From Streptomyces sp. VRA16 Mangrove soil (lineage in GTDB: Bacteria; Actinomycetota; Actinomycetes; Streptomycetales; Streptomycetaceae): a stretch of 64,000 nucleotides of DNA. The stretch spans positions 310,001 to 374,000 of the forward strand of contig NZ_JAFVLN010000005.1 of the NCBI RefSeq assembly GCF_017377775.1, read 5' to 3'. A model generated the notes under the pieces. That model saw only the letters and a list, made by a program, of their open reading frames with translations, had not been told where the DNA came from and made no database searches. Shown one piece after another: positions 7,758 to 16,756 of this stretch; the first letter of the stretch is position 1, and every line of letters begins with the position of its first letter. Both the position numbers and the translations under genes were made by a program.

Positions 7758-8393
7758 TCACCATTCCACGGCCGTCGAGCGGCCGAGGTACCAGACCGGA
7801 GCGGGGTCGTCGACCGCCAACTCCCAAAACCCCAGCCGGTCGTAGAACGCCCTGGCCGGGGTGTTCGCCTGCACCATGCACAGGTGGACGGCCGGCACGC
7901 CGTGCCTCTCCAGAGCTTGGAGGAGGGTGCGCATCAGGGTGCGGCCGTGCCCCTGACCCTGCCAGGGCGGGAGGAGGTCGATGTGCAAGTGGGCGGGGAA
8001 TGCGGCCAGTTCGTCTCTGACCATGCGCTCGGGGGTGTGCAGCAGCCCGATCATCTCGTCGCTCGGCGTGCGGGCCGGGCCGTCCGGGGCCGGGTACCGG
8101 TCCGCGACCTCGGGCAGCCACTCTTTGCGGTAGCGGCCGGCGAACGCGGGGGTGTCCGGGACCCCCAGGACGTATCCGACGGCGTTCCCGGTCCCGTCGT
8201 CGAGGACGAAGGCGAAGTCCGGCTCCAGATGGGCGTAGGGGTGGGCGAAGATCGACGGCATCAGGGCGGGATCGGGGTACAGGGCAGAGGAGTCCTGGCC
8301 CTGATGAGCCGTCATGACGCATATGTGGGCCAGGGCTTCACGGTCCGAGGCCCGGTACGGGCGGACGAAGGGTGCGGTCTTCATACGCCGCAC
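7758..8393 (-). CDS. GNAT N-acetyltransferase
   Basis: A 211-residue acetyltransferase. The acetyl-CoA pyrophosphate loop is visible as PPWQGQGHGRTLM (motif A, Q/RxxGxG/A type) preceded by the strand AHLHIDLL, and the C-terminal FYDRLGFWEL is the usual GNAT ending. It resembles the GNAT domain found at the C-terminus of O-GlcNAcase-like proteins, but no glycosidase domain is present. The substrate is unknown. GTG 8393 opens the frame; ATG 8384 (MKTAPFVRPY) is equally possible. It lies immediately upstream of the alanine-rich gene and may be co-transcribed with it. Confidence 0.85.
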   Translation of the reverse strand: MRRMKTAPFVRPYRASDREALAHICVMTAHQGQDSSALYPDPALMPSIFAHPYAHLEPDFAFVLDDGTGNAVGYVLGVPDTPAFAGRYRKEWLPEVADRYPAPDGPARTPSDEMIGLLHTPERMVRDELAAFPAHLHIDLLPPWQGQGHGRTLMRTLLQALERHGVPAVHLCMVQANTPARAFYDRLGFWELAVDDPAPVWYLGRSTAVEW

Positions 8394-8472
8394 GATGCCA
8401 GCATGGGAGCGCTCCCGCAGCGAAATCGCCCCACCGGTCCCGGCGGCGCCGGGACCCTGCGCCGATCGTGGT

Positions 8473-8775
8473 TCAGTCGGCGACCTTGCTGCGGTTCTGG
8501 TAGAGCAGATCGGCGTACTCGGGGTGGCGGGCGATCCATCCGCTGTAGAACGGGCAGACGGCGAGGACGCGCAGCCCGGCCTCCCGGGCGTCGTCGAGCG
8601 ACCGGCGCACCAGAGCGCCGCCGATGCCCTGCCCCTCGTACGCGGGCTCCACCTCGGTGTGCACGAAGGCGATGAGTTCGGGTGTCCTCAGATAGTCGGC
8701 GAAGCCCGCGAGGCTGTCGCCCACGCGGGCCTCGTAGCGGTTCGCCCCCGTCGCGTCTGTCACCTCTGCGGTCAT
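8473..8775 (-). CDS. short GNAT-like N-acetyltransferase (YjdJ type)
   Basis: A 100-residue single-domain protein of the small GNAT-related family. The acetyl-CoA loop is AYEGQGIGGALVRRSL, followed by the characteristic LAVCPFYSGWIARHPEYADLLY ending with a conserved cysteine and tyrosine. Proteins of this size lack the N-terminal GNAT strands and have no known substrate. The gene lies 79 nt upstream of the larger acetyltransferase on the same strand, and the two may form a small operon. Confidence 0.85.
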   Translation of the reverse strand: MTAEVTDATGANRYEARVGDSLAGFADYLRTPELIAFVHTEVEPAYEGQGIGGALVRRSLDDAREAGLRVLAVCPFYSGWIARHPEYADLLYQNRSKVAD

Positions 8776-8865
8776 GCGGCCAGGGTACGAGCGCCGCGCG
8801 GGACCCGCATGTCGCGCAGGGCGCCGTCACCGGTGCAGGCGTCGACCGTGGCGCCGTGGACGGGG

Positions 8866-8905
8866 CGACGGTGGTGCGGCGGAACGTTCCGCCGCACCAC
8901 CGTCG
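8866..8905. terminator. 40-bp perfect palindrome downstream of ligA
   Basis: CGACGGTGGTGCGGCGGAAC (8866-8885) is followed with no spacer by its exact reverse complement (8886-8905). It begins 10 nt after the ligA stop codon and can form a 20-bp stem in RNA, so termination of ligA transcription is the likely role. Confidence 0.65.
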
Positions 8906-8914
8906 ATGTGCCGC

Positions 8915-11008
8915 TCAGTCGAGGAAATCGGCGACCATCTCGGCGAACTCGTCCGGGCCGGCCAGCCGGACGCCGAGGCTCTCGGCCTTGGCCCGCTTGG
9001 AGCCCGCGCCCTCGCCCGCGACCACGAGGCTGGTGTTCTTGGAGACGCTGCCCGAGGACTTGCCGCCGGCCCGCTCGATCAGCTCGTTCATCTGGTTGCG
9101 CGACAGCTTCGCCAAGGGGCCCGTCATCGCTCCGGTGACCACGACCTTCAGGCCCGCGAGCGGTCCCCCGTCGGCCTGCGGGGCGTCCGGATCGTCCGGG
9201 GCGTCCTCGGCGGCGGGCGGTGTGGCGCCCGGTTCGGTCATGGACAGGCCGGCCGCGGCGAGCCGGTCGATCTGCTCGGCCAGCTCCGCCAGTTCGGCGA
9301 CGATCACCGGGGCCTTCTCCGCGCCGATGCCGTCGACGCGCTGCATCGCCTCCGCGTCGGCGGCCCGGATGCCGTCCATGGTGGCGAAGTACCGGGCGAT
9401 ACGGCGGGACATGGACCGGCCCGTGGCGCGCACACCCAGGGCGCACAGCACCCGCGACAGCGGCTGGGCCTTGGCCGCTGCCAGCGCCGCCATCAGGTTG
9501 TCGGTGCTGGTCTCCCCCATCCGCTCCAGGGAGAGGAGCTGGTCGCGGGTGAGCCGGTCGAAGAGGTCGGGCAGGCTGCCGACCAGGCCCGCCTCGACGA
9601 GCTGGACGACGCGGGTGTGGCCCAGGCCCTCGATGTCGAGCTGGTCACGCCCGGCCGCGTACGTGATCGAGGCGACGACGTGGCAGTTGCGGCCGCGCTC
9701 GCAGCGCCAGCGCTGCTCGCTGGTGTCGATGCCCGAGCCGCACTGCGGGCACTCGGTGGGGAAGACGATCTCCCGCTCGTCGCCGGTGCGCAGGTGCGCG
9801 ACGGGTGCCTCGATGCGGGGGATGATGTCGCCCGCCTTGTAGACCATCACCTGGTCGCCGATGAGCAGGCCGCGGCGGGTGATGTCGGCGGGGTTGTGCA
9901 GGGTGGCGTACGTGACGGTGGAGCCGTCGATCTCGACCGGTTCGAGGACGGCGCGCGGCGCGATGATGCCCGTACGGCCGACGTTCCACTCGACGTCGAG
10001 CAGCTTGGTGATCTTCTCGACGGCGGGGAGCTTGAAGGCGACCGCCCAGCGGGGCGCCCGGGAGCCGGAGCCCGCGGCGACCTGGTCCGCGGCGAGGTCG
10101 GCCTTGACCACGATGCCGTCGATGCCGAACGGAAGGTCGGCGCGGAGGGCTGCGATCTCCTCGACGCGCTCGACCACCGCGGCGACGGTGGTGACGACGA
10201 CGCCGGGCACCTGGGTGCTCGCCGGGGTGTTGACGCCCCAGGCGGCGGCACGGTCCAGGAGGGCGCCGTGGGCCAGCTCCGGCAGCTCGGCGGCGAGGTC
10301 GGGAGCGGTGCCGGGCAGCGGCAGCACTCCGTAGCCGAAGAAGGTCATCGGGACCGTGTAGGCCCGGTCCTTGGCGCGCAGGGTGCCCGCCGCCGCGTTG
10401 CGCGGGTTCGCGAAGGGGTCGCCGCCGTGTTCGGTGCGCACAGCGTTGGCGTACTCGAACTGGGCGGTGGTCATGAGGACTTCGCCGCGCACCTCGATCG
10501 TGACCGGCTCGGTGAGCCGGTCGGGCAGGCCCTCGACGGTGCCGATGGCGTGCGAGACGTCCTCGCCCGCGGTGCCGTCGCCGCGCGTGACGAGCCGGGT
10601 GAGGCGACCGTCCTGGTAGCGGGCGGCGATCGCGAGGCCGTCCAGCTTCGGCTGCACGTTCCACTGCGCCACCTCGCGGCCGATCCGGCGCTCCAGGGAC
10701 GCGGCCCAGGTGGTGAACTCCTCGCCGGAGAAGACGTTGTCCAGACTCAGCATGGGCACGGTGTGCGGGACGTCGCCCTCGACCGCGCCGCCCGCGACCT
10801 TGCCCGAGGGTGAGTCCGGCAGGACCTGCTCGGGGCGCTCGGTCTCGTACGCGGTGATCGCCCGGACGAGACGGTCGTAGGCGTCGTCGTCCAGGGCGGA
10901 GGTGCCGCCGTCGTAGTACGCGGCGGCGGCGCTGCGCGCGTCCCGCACGGCCTGGGCGTAGGCGGCGGCGTCGGGCAGGCCGGAGGGAACGGCAGAAGTC
11001 GTCGTCAT
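8915..11008 (-). CDS. ligA: NAD-dependent DNA ligase LigA
   Basis: A 697-residue ligase that seals DNA nicks using NAD. Domains in order are Ia (YYDGGTSALDDDAYDRL, about residues 30-47), the adenylation domain with AMP-accepting Lys121 in QPKLDGLA, an OB fold, a four-cysteine zinc finger (CPQCGSGIDTSEQRWRCERG...C), helix-hairpin-helix repeats and a C-terminal BRCT domain (LAGLKVVVTGAMTG onward). ATG 11008 was chosen because CAGGA lies 9 nt upstream; ATG 11017 is in frame but overlaps that site. The N-terminus differs markedly from what I recall of the main Streptomyces LigA, so this may be the second paralogue found in some species. Confidence 0.93.
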   Translation of the reverse strand: MTTTSAVPSGLPDAAAYAQAVRDARSAAAAYYDGGTSALDDDAYDRLVRAITAYETERPEQVLPDSPSGKVAGGAVEGDVPHTVPMLSLDNVFSGEEFTTWAASLERRIGREVAQWNVQPKLDGLAIAARYQDGRLTRLVTRGDGTAGEDVSHAIGTVEGLPDRLTEPVTIEVRGEVLMTTAQFEYANAVRTEHGGDPFANPRNAAAGTLRAKDRAYTVPMTFFGYGVLPLPGTAPDLAAELPELAHGALLDRAAAWGVNTPASTQVPGVVVTTVAAVVERVEEIAALRADLPFGIDGIVVKADLAADQVAAGSGSRAPRWAVAFKLPAVEKITKLLDVEWNVGRTGIIAPRAVLEPVEIDGSTVTYATLHNPADITRRGLLIGDQVMVYKAGDIIPRIEAPVAHLRTGDEREIVFPTECPQCGSGIDTSEQRWRCERGRNCHVVASITYAAGRDQLDIEGLGHTRVVQLVEAGLVGSLPDLFDRLTRDQLLSLERMGETSTDNLMAALAAAKAQPLSRVLCALGVRATGRSMSRRIARYFATMDGIRAADAEAMQRVDGIGAEKAPVIVAELAELAEQIDRLAAAGLSMTEPGATPPAAEDAPDDPDAPQADGGPLAGLKVVVTGAMTGPLAKLSRNQMNELIERAGGKSSGSVSKNTSLVVAGEGAGSKRAKAESLGVRLAGPDEFAEMVADFLD

Positions 11009-11048
11009 GGCGTTCATCCTGCCTGGTGCCACTGACAATGACGGGTCG

Positions 11049-13373
11049 TCAGACCGGGGACAGATCTGCGTCCCGGCCGCGCGGCACGGTCGCCGTCTCC
11101 CGGGTGAGGGCCAGGACGGCGATGTCGTCGGCGAGGTGGTGGGTCCAGTCGTGGACGTCCCGGTCGAGGTGGCTGACCAGGGCGCCGGGTTCGGCTCCTG
11201 CGGCTCCTTCGAGGCGCTGGGCGAGGGGGTAGAACTCGCCGGAGGAGTTGCGGGCCTCGCTGAGCCCGTCGGTGTGCAGCAGCAGTGTCTCGTCGGGCGC
11301 CAGACGGACGGTGTCCGGGCGGGGCCGGTCGTCGCCGAGGACGCCGAAACCGAGCGGCAGCAGGGCGGGGACGGCGATCTCGCGGACGCTGCGCGCGGAG
11401 ACGGCCAGCGGGGCGAGGTGCCCGCAGTTGACCAGGTCGACGGTGTCGCCGTCCGGGCCGTGCTGGAACAGCAGGGCGGTGGCGAACAGTTCCTCGTCGC
11501 CGCGGGCGGCCGCGGCGCGGACGAGCTGGCGGTCGAGCCGGGCCGCGAGCTCGCCGAGGTCGGCGACCTCGTGGGCCTGGCTGCGGAACGCGCCGAGCAC
11601 GTCGGTGACGGTCTGGACGGCCTGCATGCCCTTGCCACGGACGTCGCCGACGAGAATGCGGGTGCCGTAGGGGGTGTCGACGGCTTCGAGGAAGTCGCCG
11701 CCGATGCCGGTGCCCGCGGTGGCGGGCCGGTAGAGACCGGCCAGGCGCAGCCGGCCGAGGCGGGCCGGTATCGGGTGCAGCACCGCGTGCTGGAGCGCGC
11801 CCGCGGCCTGCTGGGTGCGGGTGTGCCGTTCGGTCTGCTGCCGGCGCAGGAAGGTGAGCACTCCGGCGAGGGTGCCCAGGGCGAGGACGGTGACGACGGT
11901 CCCCGGCCGCTGTGCCACCTGGGGGCCGGCGAAGCCGCGGATCAGCAGGTACTCCAGAGCCGCGACACCGGCGACCGCGGCGGCGACGGCGGGCCGCCCG
12001 ACAGCGAGGGCGGCGACGGCCACGACGGCGACGGCCACCCACAGCAGTTCCCCCGTGTCGAGGGGCAGGGTCCCGGCGTGCAGGACGGAGGTGGCGGGCA
12101 TGGCCTGGGCCGCCGCGGTCCCGAGGATGACGGCGGTGGGGTGGAGCGCGGAGAAGGCGCCGAGGCGGGAGTGCGGCAGCGCGGCGAGGAACCCTGCCAT
12201 CTGCGGGGCCTGGGCGAGCATGACGCCGAAGCCGATGAGGGCGGACATCGCGCAGCACATGAGCGTGGCGGCGCCCGCGCCCATCGGGACGCCGTGCAGC
12301 AGGGCGAGGCCCACCGCCGCCAGCGGAAGTCCGAGGGAGCAGCCGGTGAGCGGCGTGAAGAGGGTGCGCCGGGCAAGCAGGCAGGCGGCGGCGCCGCCGA
12401 GGCCGAACGCGGACACGGCGAGGACGCCCTGGGTGGGGGTGCCGCCGCCCGCGATGACCAGAGCGGGCAGGGTGAGGGCGACGACGATCTGGGTGAAGCC
12501 GACGACGACGCCCGCGGCGAGCGCGGTGCCGGGCTGGCGCAGAGAGCCGGCCGTGGCGATGCGGCGGCGCCTGCGGGAGCAGAGCAGTCCGAGGGCGGCC
12601 GCGGCGGCGGTGGCGCCCAGCAGGGCGAGCACCAAGGGGTCGGTCCACCCGCGCGCGGGGGCGAGATGCAGTCCGGCGGTCAGCAGCGCCGCGGCGCCCA
12701 GGCAGCCGGAGAAGACGACGTCCAGGCAGGTCGAGGCGCCCGCGACGGGCGTCTCGGGCACGATCCGCCGGACCGCGAGAACGCCCGCGACAGCGAAGGC
12801 CGCGAAGAGCAGGGAGACGGTCCGCCACCCCAGGGCGGACACGATCGAGGCCGCCGCGTTGACGGCGGCGAAGAAGGTCAGCGACATCACGGCGAGCCAG
12901 GTGCCGATGATGCGGCGCAGCCTGCCGGGCAGCGAGAGGGAGGGGAGGTAGGCGAGGCAGGTCACGAAGACGGCGGAGGCGGCCATGGTGACCAGGACGC
13001 GTCCGGCGACGTACACGGCGGGCTGGGCGACGCAGGCCACGAACAGGGATCCGGCGCCGAACGCGGCCAGGGACCAGATCAGGACCCGGCGCCTGCCGAG
13101 CCGGTCGCCCGCACGGCCCGTGACGAAGAGGGCGACGATGCCGCCGACGGCGCCGAGCACCTCGGACGCGGCCAGGGACTCCCGGCCGATGCCGAGGTCG
13201 CTGACGAGGGTGGGCCGTGCGGCGGCGCGGAGCACCGGTCCGACGACGTACACCGCCGCCAGCGCGGCGAGGACCGCGTAGACCGGGCCGGGCGCGCGGT
13301 CGGCGGCGACGGCCCGGCGTGCGCCGTCCGGCCCGCGTTGTTCTGCTCGTTCGACGACCATGCCACTCGCCAC
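11049..13373 (-). CDS. MFS-type membrane domain fused to SpoIIE/PP2C phosphatase
   Basis: A 774-residue protein. The first 510 or so residues form about 14 hydrophobic segments with an MFS signature between helices 2 and 3 (GRAGDRLGRRRVLIW). After a basic link (RRQQTERHTRTQQAAGALQ) comes a PPM/SpoIIE phosphatase domain with GGDFLEAV and GDVRGKGMQAV, which hold the metal-binding aspartates, and the C-terminal DDIAVLAL. Phosphatases of this type dephosphorylate STAS anti-anti-sigma proteins; here the sensor half looks like a transporter. GTG 13373 follows GGAAGAGG; ATG 13361 is an alternative. It lies 40 nt downstream of the ligA start on the same strand and diverges from the PucR gene. Confidence 0.85.
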   Translation of the reverse strand: MASGMVVERAEQRGPDGARRAVAADRAPGPVYAVLAALAAVYVVGPVLRAAARPTLVSDLGIGRESLAASEVLGAVGGIVALFVTGRAGDRLGRRRVLIWSLAAFGAGSLFVACVAQPAVYVAGRVLVTMAASAVFVTCLAYLPSLSLPGRLRRIIGTWLAVMSLTFFAAVNAAASIVSALGWRTVSLLFAAFAVAGVLAVRRIVPETPVAGASTCLDVVFSGCLGAAALLTAGLHLAPARGWTDPLVLALLGATAAAAALGLLCSRRRRRIATAGSLRQPGTALAAGVVVGFTQIVVALTLPALVIAGGGTPTQGVLAVSAFGLGGAAACLLARRTLFTPLTGCSLGLPLAAVGLALLHGVPMGAGAATLMCCAMSALIGFGVMLAQAPQMAGFLAALPHSRLGAFSALHPTAVILGTAAAQAMPATSVLHAGTLPLDTGELLWVAVAVVAVAALAVGRPAVAAAVAGVAALEYLLIRGFAGPQVAQRPGTVVTVLALGTLAGVLTFLRRQQTERHTRTQQAAGALQHAVLHPIPARLGRLRLAGLYRPATAGTGIGGDFLEAVDTPYGTRILVGDVRGKGMQAVQTVTDVLGAFRSQAHEVADLGELAARLDRQLVRAAAARGDEELFATALLFQHGPDGDTVDLVNCGHLAPLAVSARSVREIAVPALLPLGFGVLGDDRPRPDTVRLAPDETLLLHTDGLSEARNSSGEFYPLAQRLEGAAGAEPGALVSHLDRDVHDWTHHLADDIAVLALTRETATVPRGRDADLSPV

Positions 13374-13547
13374 GGAACCGCCTCTTCCTTCCCTCGTGCC
13401 CTCCCCTGCCTCTCGTCCTTCCGGTGGTGCGGGCTCGACCACGCACCCCTCAGGAATTGCCCACTTTCGAGGCGATATATTCGTTTCGCTAAGTTTCAAG
13501 GTCTAAAGTCCCGAGGCGCCCCGCCGAACGGCCCCTCGGTGCCTCCG

Positions 13548-13553
13548 TATCCT
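13548..13553 (+). promoter_or_regulatory. -10 box TATCCT, leaderless type
   Basis: TATCCT ends 6 nt before GTG 13560, and no ribosome site precedes that codon. This fits a leaderless transcript for the PucR-type gene. Confidence 0.45.
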
Positions 13554-13559
13554 GCTTGC

Positions 13560-15224
13560 GTGCCCTCCCCGCTCCAGGACGCCACGTTGCGCCAGCTCCT
13601 CGCCCACGACGAGGACGGTGTGCTGGAACTCGTCGTCGCCCCGTCCGGCTCCGACGTACCGGTGCGCGGGGTGGTGATCGGCGACGAGGACACCGGCCGG
13701 TCGCACGCGGGGCGGATCGTGCTCGCCACGGAGCCGGTGCGGGACATCACGGCCTCGGTCGAGCGGGTGCACGAGGTGGCCCGGCGCGGTGCCTGCGCCC
13801 TCGTGTTGCGGGACGCGGGCGCGGCGGCGGTGCCCGGCGAGATCGTCGAGGCGGCACGCGCGAGCGGGCTCGCGCTGCTGGTGCGGGCCTCGTGGGCGGA
13901 CTGGGCGGACACCGTCGAACTCATCCGTTCCGCCCGCGCGTTCGCCGCGCTGGGCACCGGTGACCGCCTCGTCGGGGACATCGCGGGCGGCGGACTGGCG
14001 GTGCTGGCAGCCGAGGTCGCGCGGTACTGCGGCGCCTCCCTCACGGTCGAGGACACCCAGTTCCGGGTCCTCGCCCACTCCGCGACCGGCCCCGACGCCG
14101 ATCCCGTGCGCCGGTCGACGATCCTCGGCGGCAAGGTCCCCGACTGGCGGGTCGCCGAGCTGCGGCGGGCCGGTCTGCTGCGGGCCCTGTGGAGTTCCCG
14201 GGACGTCATCCACCGGGCGGCGGACGACAGCGGTCCCGAGCGCCTGATCGTCGCCATCCGCAGCGGCGGCGAGATGCTCGGCTCGATCTGGGCGGCGGCC
14301 GACGGCGACGGGTTCACGCCCGAGGCTCCGGAGGCCCTGCGCCGGGCCGCCGAGGTCGCCGCGCCGTACCTGCTCCAGCACCGGCTGCGAGTCGACGCAA
14401 AGCGGCGCCGCGAGGAGCACGCCGTGCGCGGCCTGCTCGCGGGGGACGGCGACGGCCACACCCATCTGTGGACTCTGGGGCTGACCCCCGACATCCCGTG
14501 TGCGGTGCTGGTGGCCGAACAGGACGAGCCCACCGCGCCCCTGCCCGAGCGGACGTTCCAGGCCCTCGCGCTCCAGGCGCAGGCCCATCGGCCCACCGCG
14601 CGGTACGTGCGGGAGAGCCGCCGGCTCACCGTGCTGCTGCCCGTCCCGGACGGCCGCGACCGGGACGCGGCCACGCTCGCCCGCGACCTGGCCTCCCTGG
14701 CCGCCGCGCTGCCCGACGCCCCCGTCGTCCGGGTCGGCGTGGGGCCCGTCGTGGGCTCGGCGCTGGACGCCGCCGCCTCGGCCGACGAGGCGCTGCTGAT
14801 CGTGCGCGCGCTGCGCGAGCGCGAGGCCCGCGCCCTGGCCGCGCCCGGCGCCGAGCCCCCGCCCCGGTACGCCGGCCCGGCGGACGTCCGGCAGAGCGTG
14901 GCGGTGCTCCGCGTCCTGGACGCGGTACGTCCGCTGTGGGAGCGGCACGACGGCCCGGTGCACGACATGATCGCCGCGGACCTCGCCGCCGGGGGCGAGC
15001 TGGTCCGCTCGCTCACCGCCTATCTCGACGCGGCGGGCGACGTCCCGCGCGCCGCACAGCGCCTGGTCCTGCACCCCAACACCCTTCGTTACCGGCTCAA
15101 GCGGGTGCGGGACCGGTTCGGCCTCGATCTCGACGACCCGGACACCCGGCTGATCATCACCCTCGCCGTCCGGCTCGCCACCGCGGACGACCACCTCGGC
15201 GGCCAGGCGGTCCGTCCCGGTTGA
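13560..15224 (+). CDS. PucR-family transcriptional regulator
   Basis: A 554-residue activator-type protein. The N-terminal PucR-like domain covers roughly residues 5-120 (TLRQLLAHDEDGVLELVVAP), followed by a GGDEF-like middle region and a C-terminal helix-turn-helix with the classical QRLVLHPNTLRYRLKRVRDRFGLDL. PucR regulators control purine or amino-acid catabolism and usually sit beside their targets. The PLP enzyme, permease and D-aminoacylase genes follow on the same strand 121 nt later and are the likely regulon. GTG 13560 is where homology starts; the frame stays open far upstream only because it is antisense to the phosphatase fusion. Confidence 0.88.
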   Translation: MPSPLQDATLRQLLAHDEDGVLELVVAPSGSDVPVRGVVIGDEDTGRSHAGRIVLATEPVRDITASVERVHEVARRGACALVLRDAGAAAVPGEIVEAARASGLALLVRASWADWADTVELIRSARAFAALGTGDRLVGDIAGGGLAVLAAEVARYCGASLTVEDTQFRVLAHSATGPDADPVRRSTILGGKVPDWRVAELRRAGLLRALWSSRDVIHRAADDSGPERLIVAIRSGGEMLGSIWAAADGDGFTPEAPEALRRAAEVAAPYLLQHRLRVDAKRRREEHAVRGLLAGDGDGHTHLWTLGLTPDIPCAVLVAEQDEPTAPLPERTFQALALQAQAHRPTARYVRESRRLTVLLPVPDGRDRDAATLARDLASLAAALPDAPVVRVGVGPVVGSALDAAASADEALLIVRALREREARALAAPGAEPPPRYAGPADVRQSVAVLRVLDAVRPLWERHDGPVHDMIAADLAAGGELVRSLTAYLDAAGDVPRAAQRLVLHPNTLRYRLKRVRDRFGLDLDDPDTRLIITLAVRLATADDHLGGQAVRPG

Positions 15225-15345
15225 TGGTGATGTTCGGCGGCACGGACAAAGATCCGCCGTCGCTTTGGCCCCGGGGACGAAGACGGGCCCGGACGTCTGC
15301 GGCGAGGCTCGTCGCGTCCCCGTTCCCCCGACGAAGGCCGCCCCC

Positions 15346-16710
15346 GTGACGTTGCACCACGACATCCTCCCGGATCCGCACCTCACCGACAGGCGCGTGA
15401 CGGCCGTGCTGCGCCGGGCGATCGGCCTCGGCCTGGTCGGGGACGAACAGCCCGTGGCCGGGTTCCTCGACATCGACGGCATCCGTACGTCCGTCGCCGC
15501 CCTGCACACCGCGTTCTCCTCCGTCCCCGACACGCTGCACACCTTCGCCGTGAAGGCCTGCTCCCTGGTCCCCGTGCTGCGGCTGCTGTGCGAGCTGGGC
15601 CTGGGGTGCGAGGTGGCCAGCCCCGGCGAACTGCGGCTCGCCCTGGACGCCGGATGCAGGCCGGAGCGCATCGTCCTCGACTCGCCCGCGAAGACCCGCG
15701 CGGAGATCGCCGAAGCGCTCGCCCTGGGAGTCGCGCTCAACGCCGACAACCTCGACGAACTGAGCCGCATCGACGCGCTGCGGCCGATGGACAGCGCCTC
15801 CGTGATCGGGCTGCGCGTCAATCCGCAGGTCGGCTCCGGCTCCATCGGCGCGATGAGCACGGCGACGGCCACCTCCAAGTTCGGGGTGGCGCTGCGCGAC
15901 GCGGGCGGGCGCCGACGCGTCGTCCGAGCGTTCACGGAGCGTCCCTGGCTGACCCGGCTGCACGCCCACGTCGGCTCCCAGGGCTGCCCGCTGGAGCTGA
16001 TCGCCGAAGGTGTCGCCGAGGCGTACCGGCTCGCCGAGGAGATCAACGAGGCGGTCGGGCGACAGCAGGTCACCAGTCTCGACATCGGCGGCGGCCTGCC
16101 CGTGAACTTCGCCGACGACGCGACACGTCCCACGTACGAGGACTACACGCGGGCGCTCGGCGCCGCCCAGCCGGACCTGCTCGGCGGACGGTACGCGCTG
16201 GTGACCGAGTTCGGCCGGTCGCTGCTCGCCAAGAACGGCTTCATCGCGGCCCGCGTGGAGTACGCCAAGGAGGCGGGCGGGCGGCGGATCGCGGTGACCC
16301 ACGCGGGCGCGCAGACCGCGACGCGCACGGTGCTCATGCCGGGCGCCTGGCCGCTGCGGATCGAGGCGTTCGACGCGCAGGGCGACCCCAAGCAGGGCGC
16401 TGACGTGCCACAGGACATCGCGGGACCGTGCTGCTTCGCGGGCGACGTCGTCGCCGACGGGCGGTCGCTGCCCCCACTCGTCGAGGGCGACTTCGTCGTC
16501 CTGCGCGACACCGGCGCCTACTACTTCTCGACCCCCTGGGCCTACAACTCGCTGCCCCGGCCCGGTGTGCACGGGTACACGGCGGACGGCGCGGGACAGG
16601 TGCGGTTCGCGCCGGTCAGGGACGCCCAGACCCTCGACGAGATCGCGGCCGAGAGCGGCGCCGGGCACGCCGACCGGCTCACCTCGCTCATCGCGACCGC
16701 CCCGCGCTGA
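15346..16710 (+). CDS. DapDC/ornithine-decarboxylase-fold (type III) PLP enzyme
   Basis: A 454-residue fold-type III PLP enzyme. Lys70 in HTFAVKACS is at the Schiff-base position, HAHVGSQG is the conserved His-containing barrel motif, DIGGGLPV is the phosphate-binding glycine loop, and CCFAGDV carries the cysteine of the C-terminal active-site half. These are family features of diaminopimelate and related amino-acid decarboxylases. A chromosomal lysA would normally lie beside threonine biosynthesis genes; here the neighbours are a permease and a D-aminoacylase, so a catabolic role on an unusual or D-configured amino acid is more likely. GTG 15346 follows GAAGG at good distance. Substrate unknown. 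Confidence 0.82.
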   Translation: MTLHHDILPDPHLTDRRVTAVLRRAIGLGLVGDEQPVAGFLDIDGIRTSVAALHTAFSSVPDTLHTFAVKACSLVPVLRLLCELGLGCEVASPGELRLALDAGCRPERIVLDSPAKTRAEIAEALALGVALNADNLDELSRIDALRPMDSASVIGLRVNPQVGSGSIGAMSTATATSKFGVALRDAGGRRRVVRAFTERPWLTRLHAHVGSQGCPLELIAEGVAEAYRLAEEINEAVGRQQVTSLDIGGGLPVNFADDATRPTYEDYTRALGAAQPDLLGGRYALVTEFGRSLLAKNGFIAARVEYAKEAGGRRIAVTHAGAQTATRTVLMPGAWPLRIEAFDAQGDPKQGADVPQDIAGPCCFAGDVVADGRSLPPLVEGDFVVLRDTGAYYFSTPWAYNSLPRPGVHGYTADGAGQVRFAPVRDAQTLDEIAAESGAGHADRLTSLIATAPR

Positions 16711-16756
16711 CCGTCCGGACATCCCGCCCCGCCCTTCGACGTGCCGAGGATCCGCC

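Noticed and set aside
8774..10813. Long open frame (about 680 codons) on the plus strand opposite ligA
   Set aside because: It is antisense to a clear DNA ligase. Long antisense frames are expected when third positions are nearly all G or C, and the translation shows no domain.
11007..13559. Upstream extension of the PucR frame
   Set aside because: It is open only because it lies antisense to the MFS-phosphatase gene; similarity to PucR begins at GTG 13560.
15346..16710. Lysine-biosynthetic diaminopimelate decarboxylase (lysA)
   Set aside because: The fold matches, but the context (PucR, permease, D-aminoacylase) is catabolic, so I did not assign lysA.
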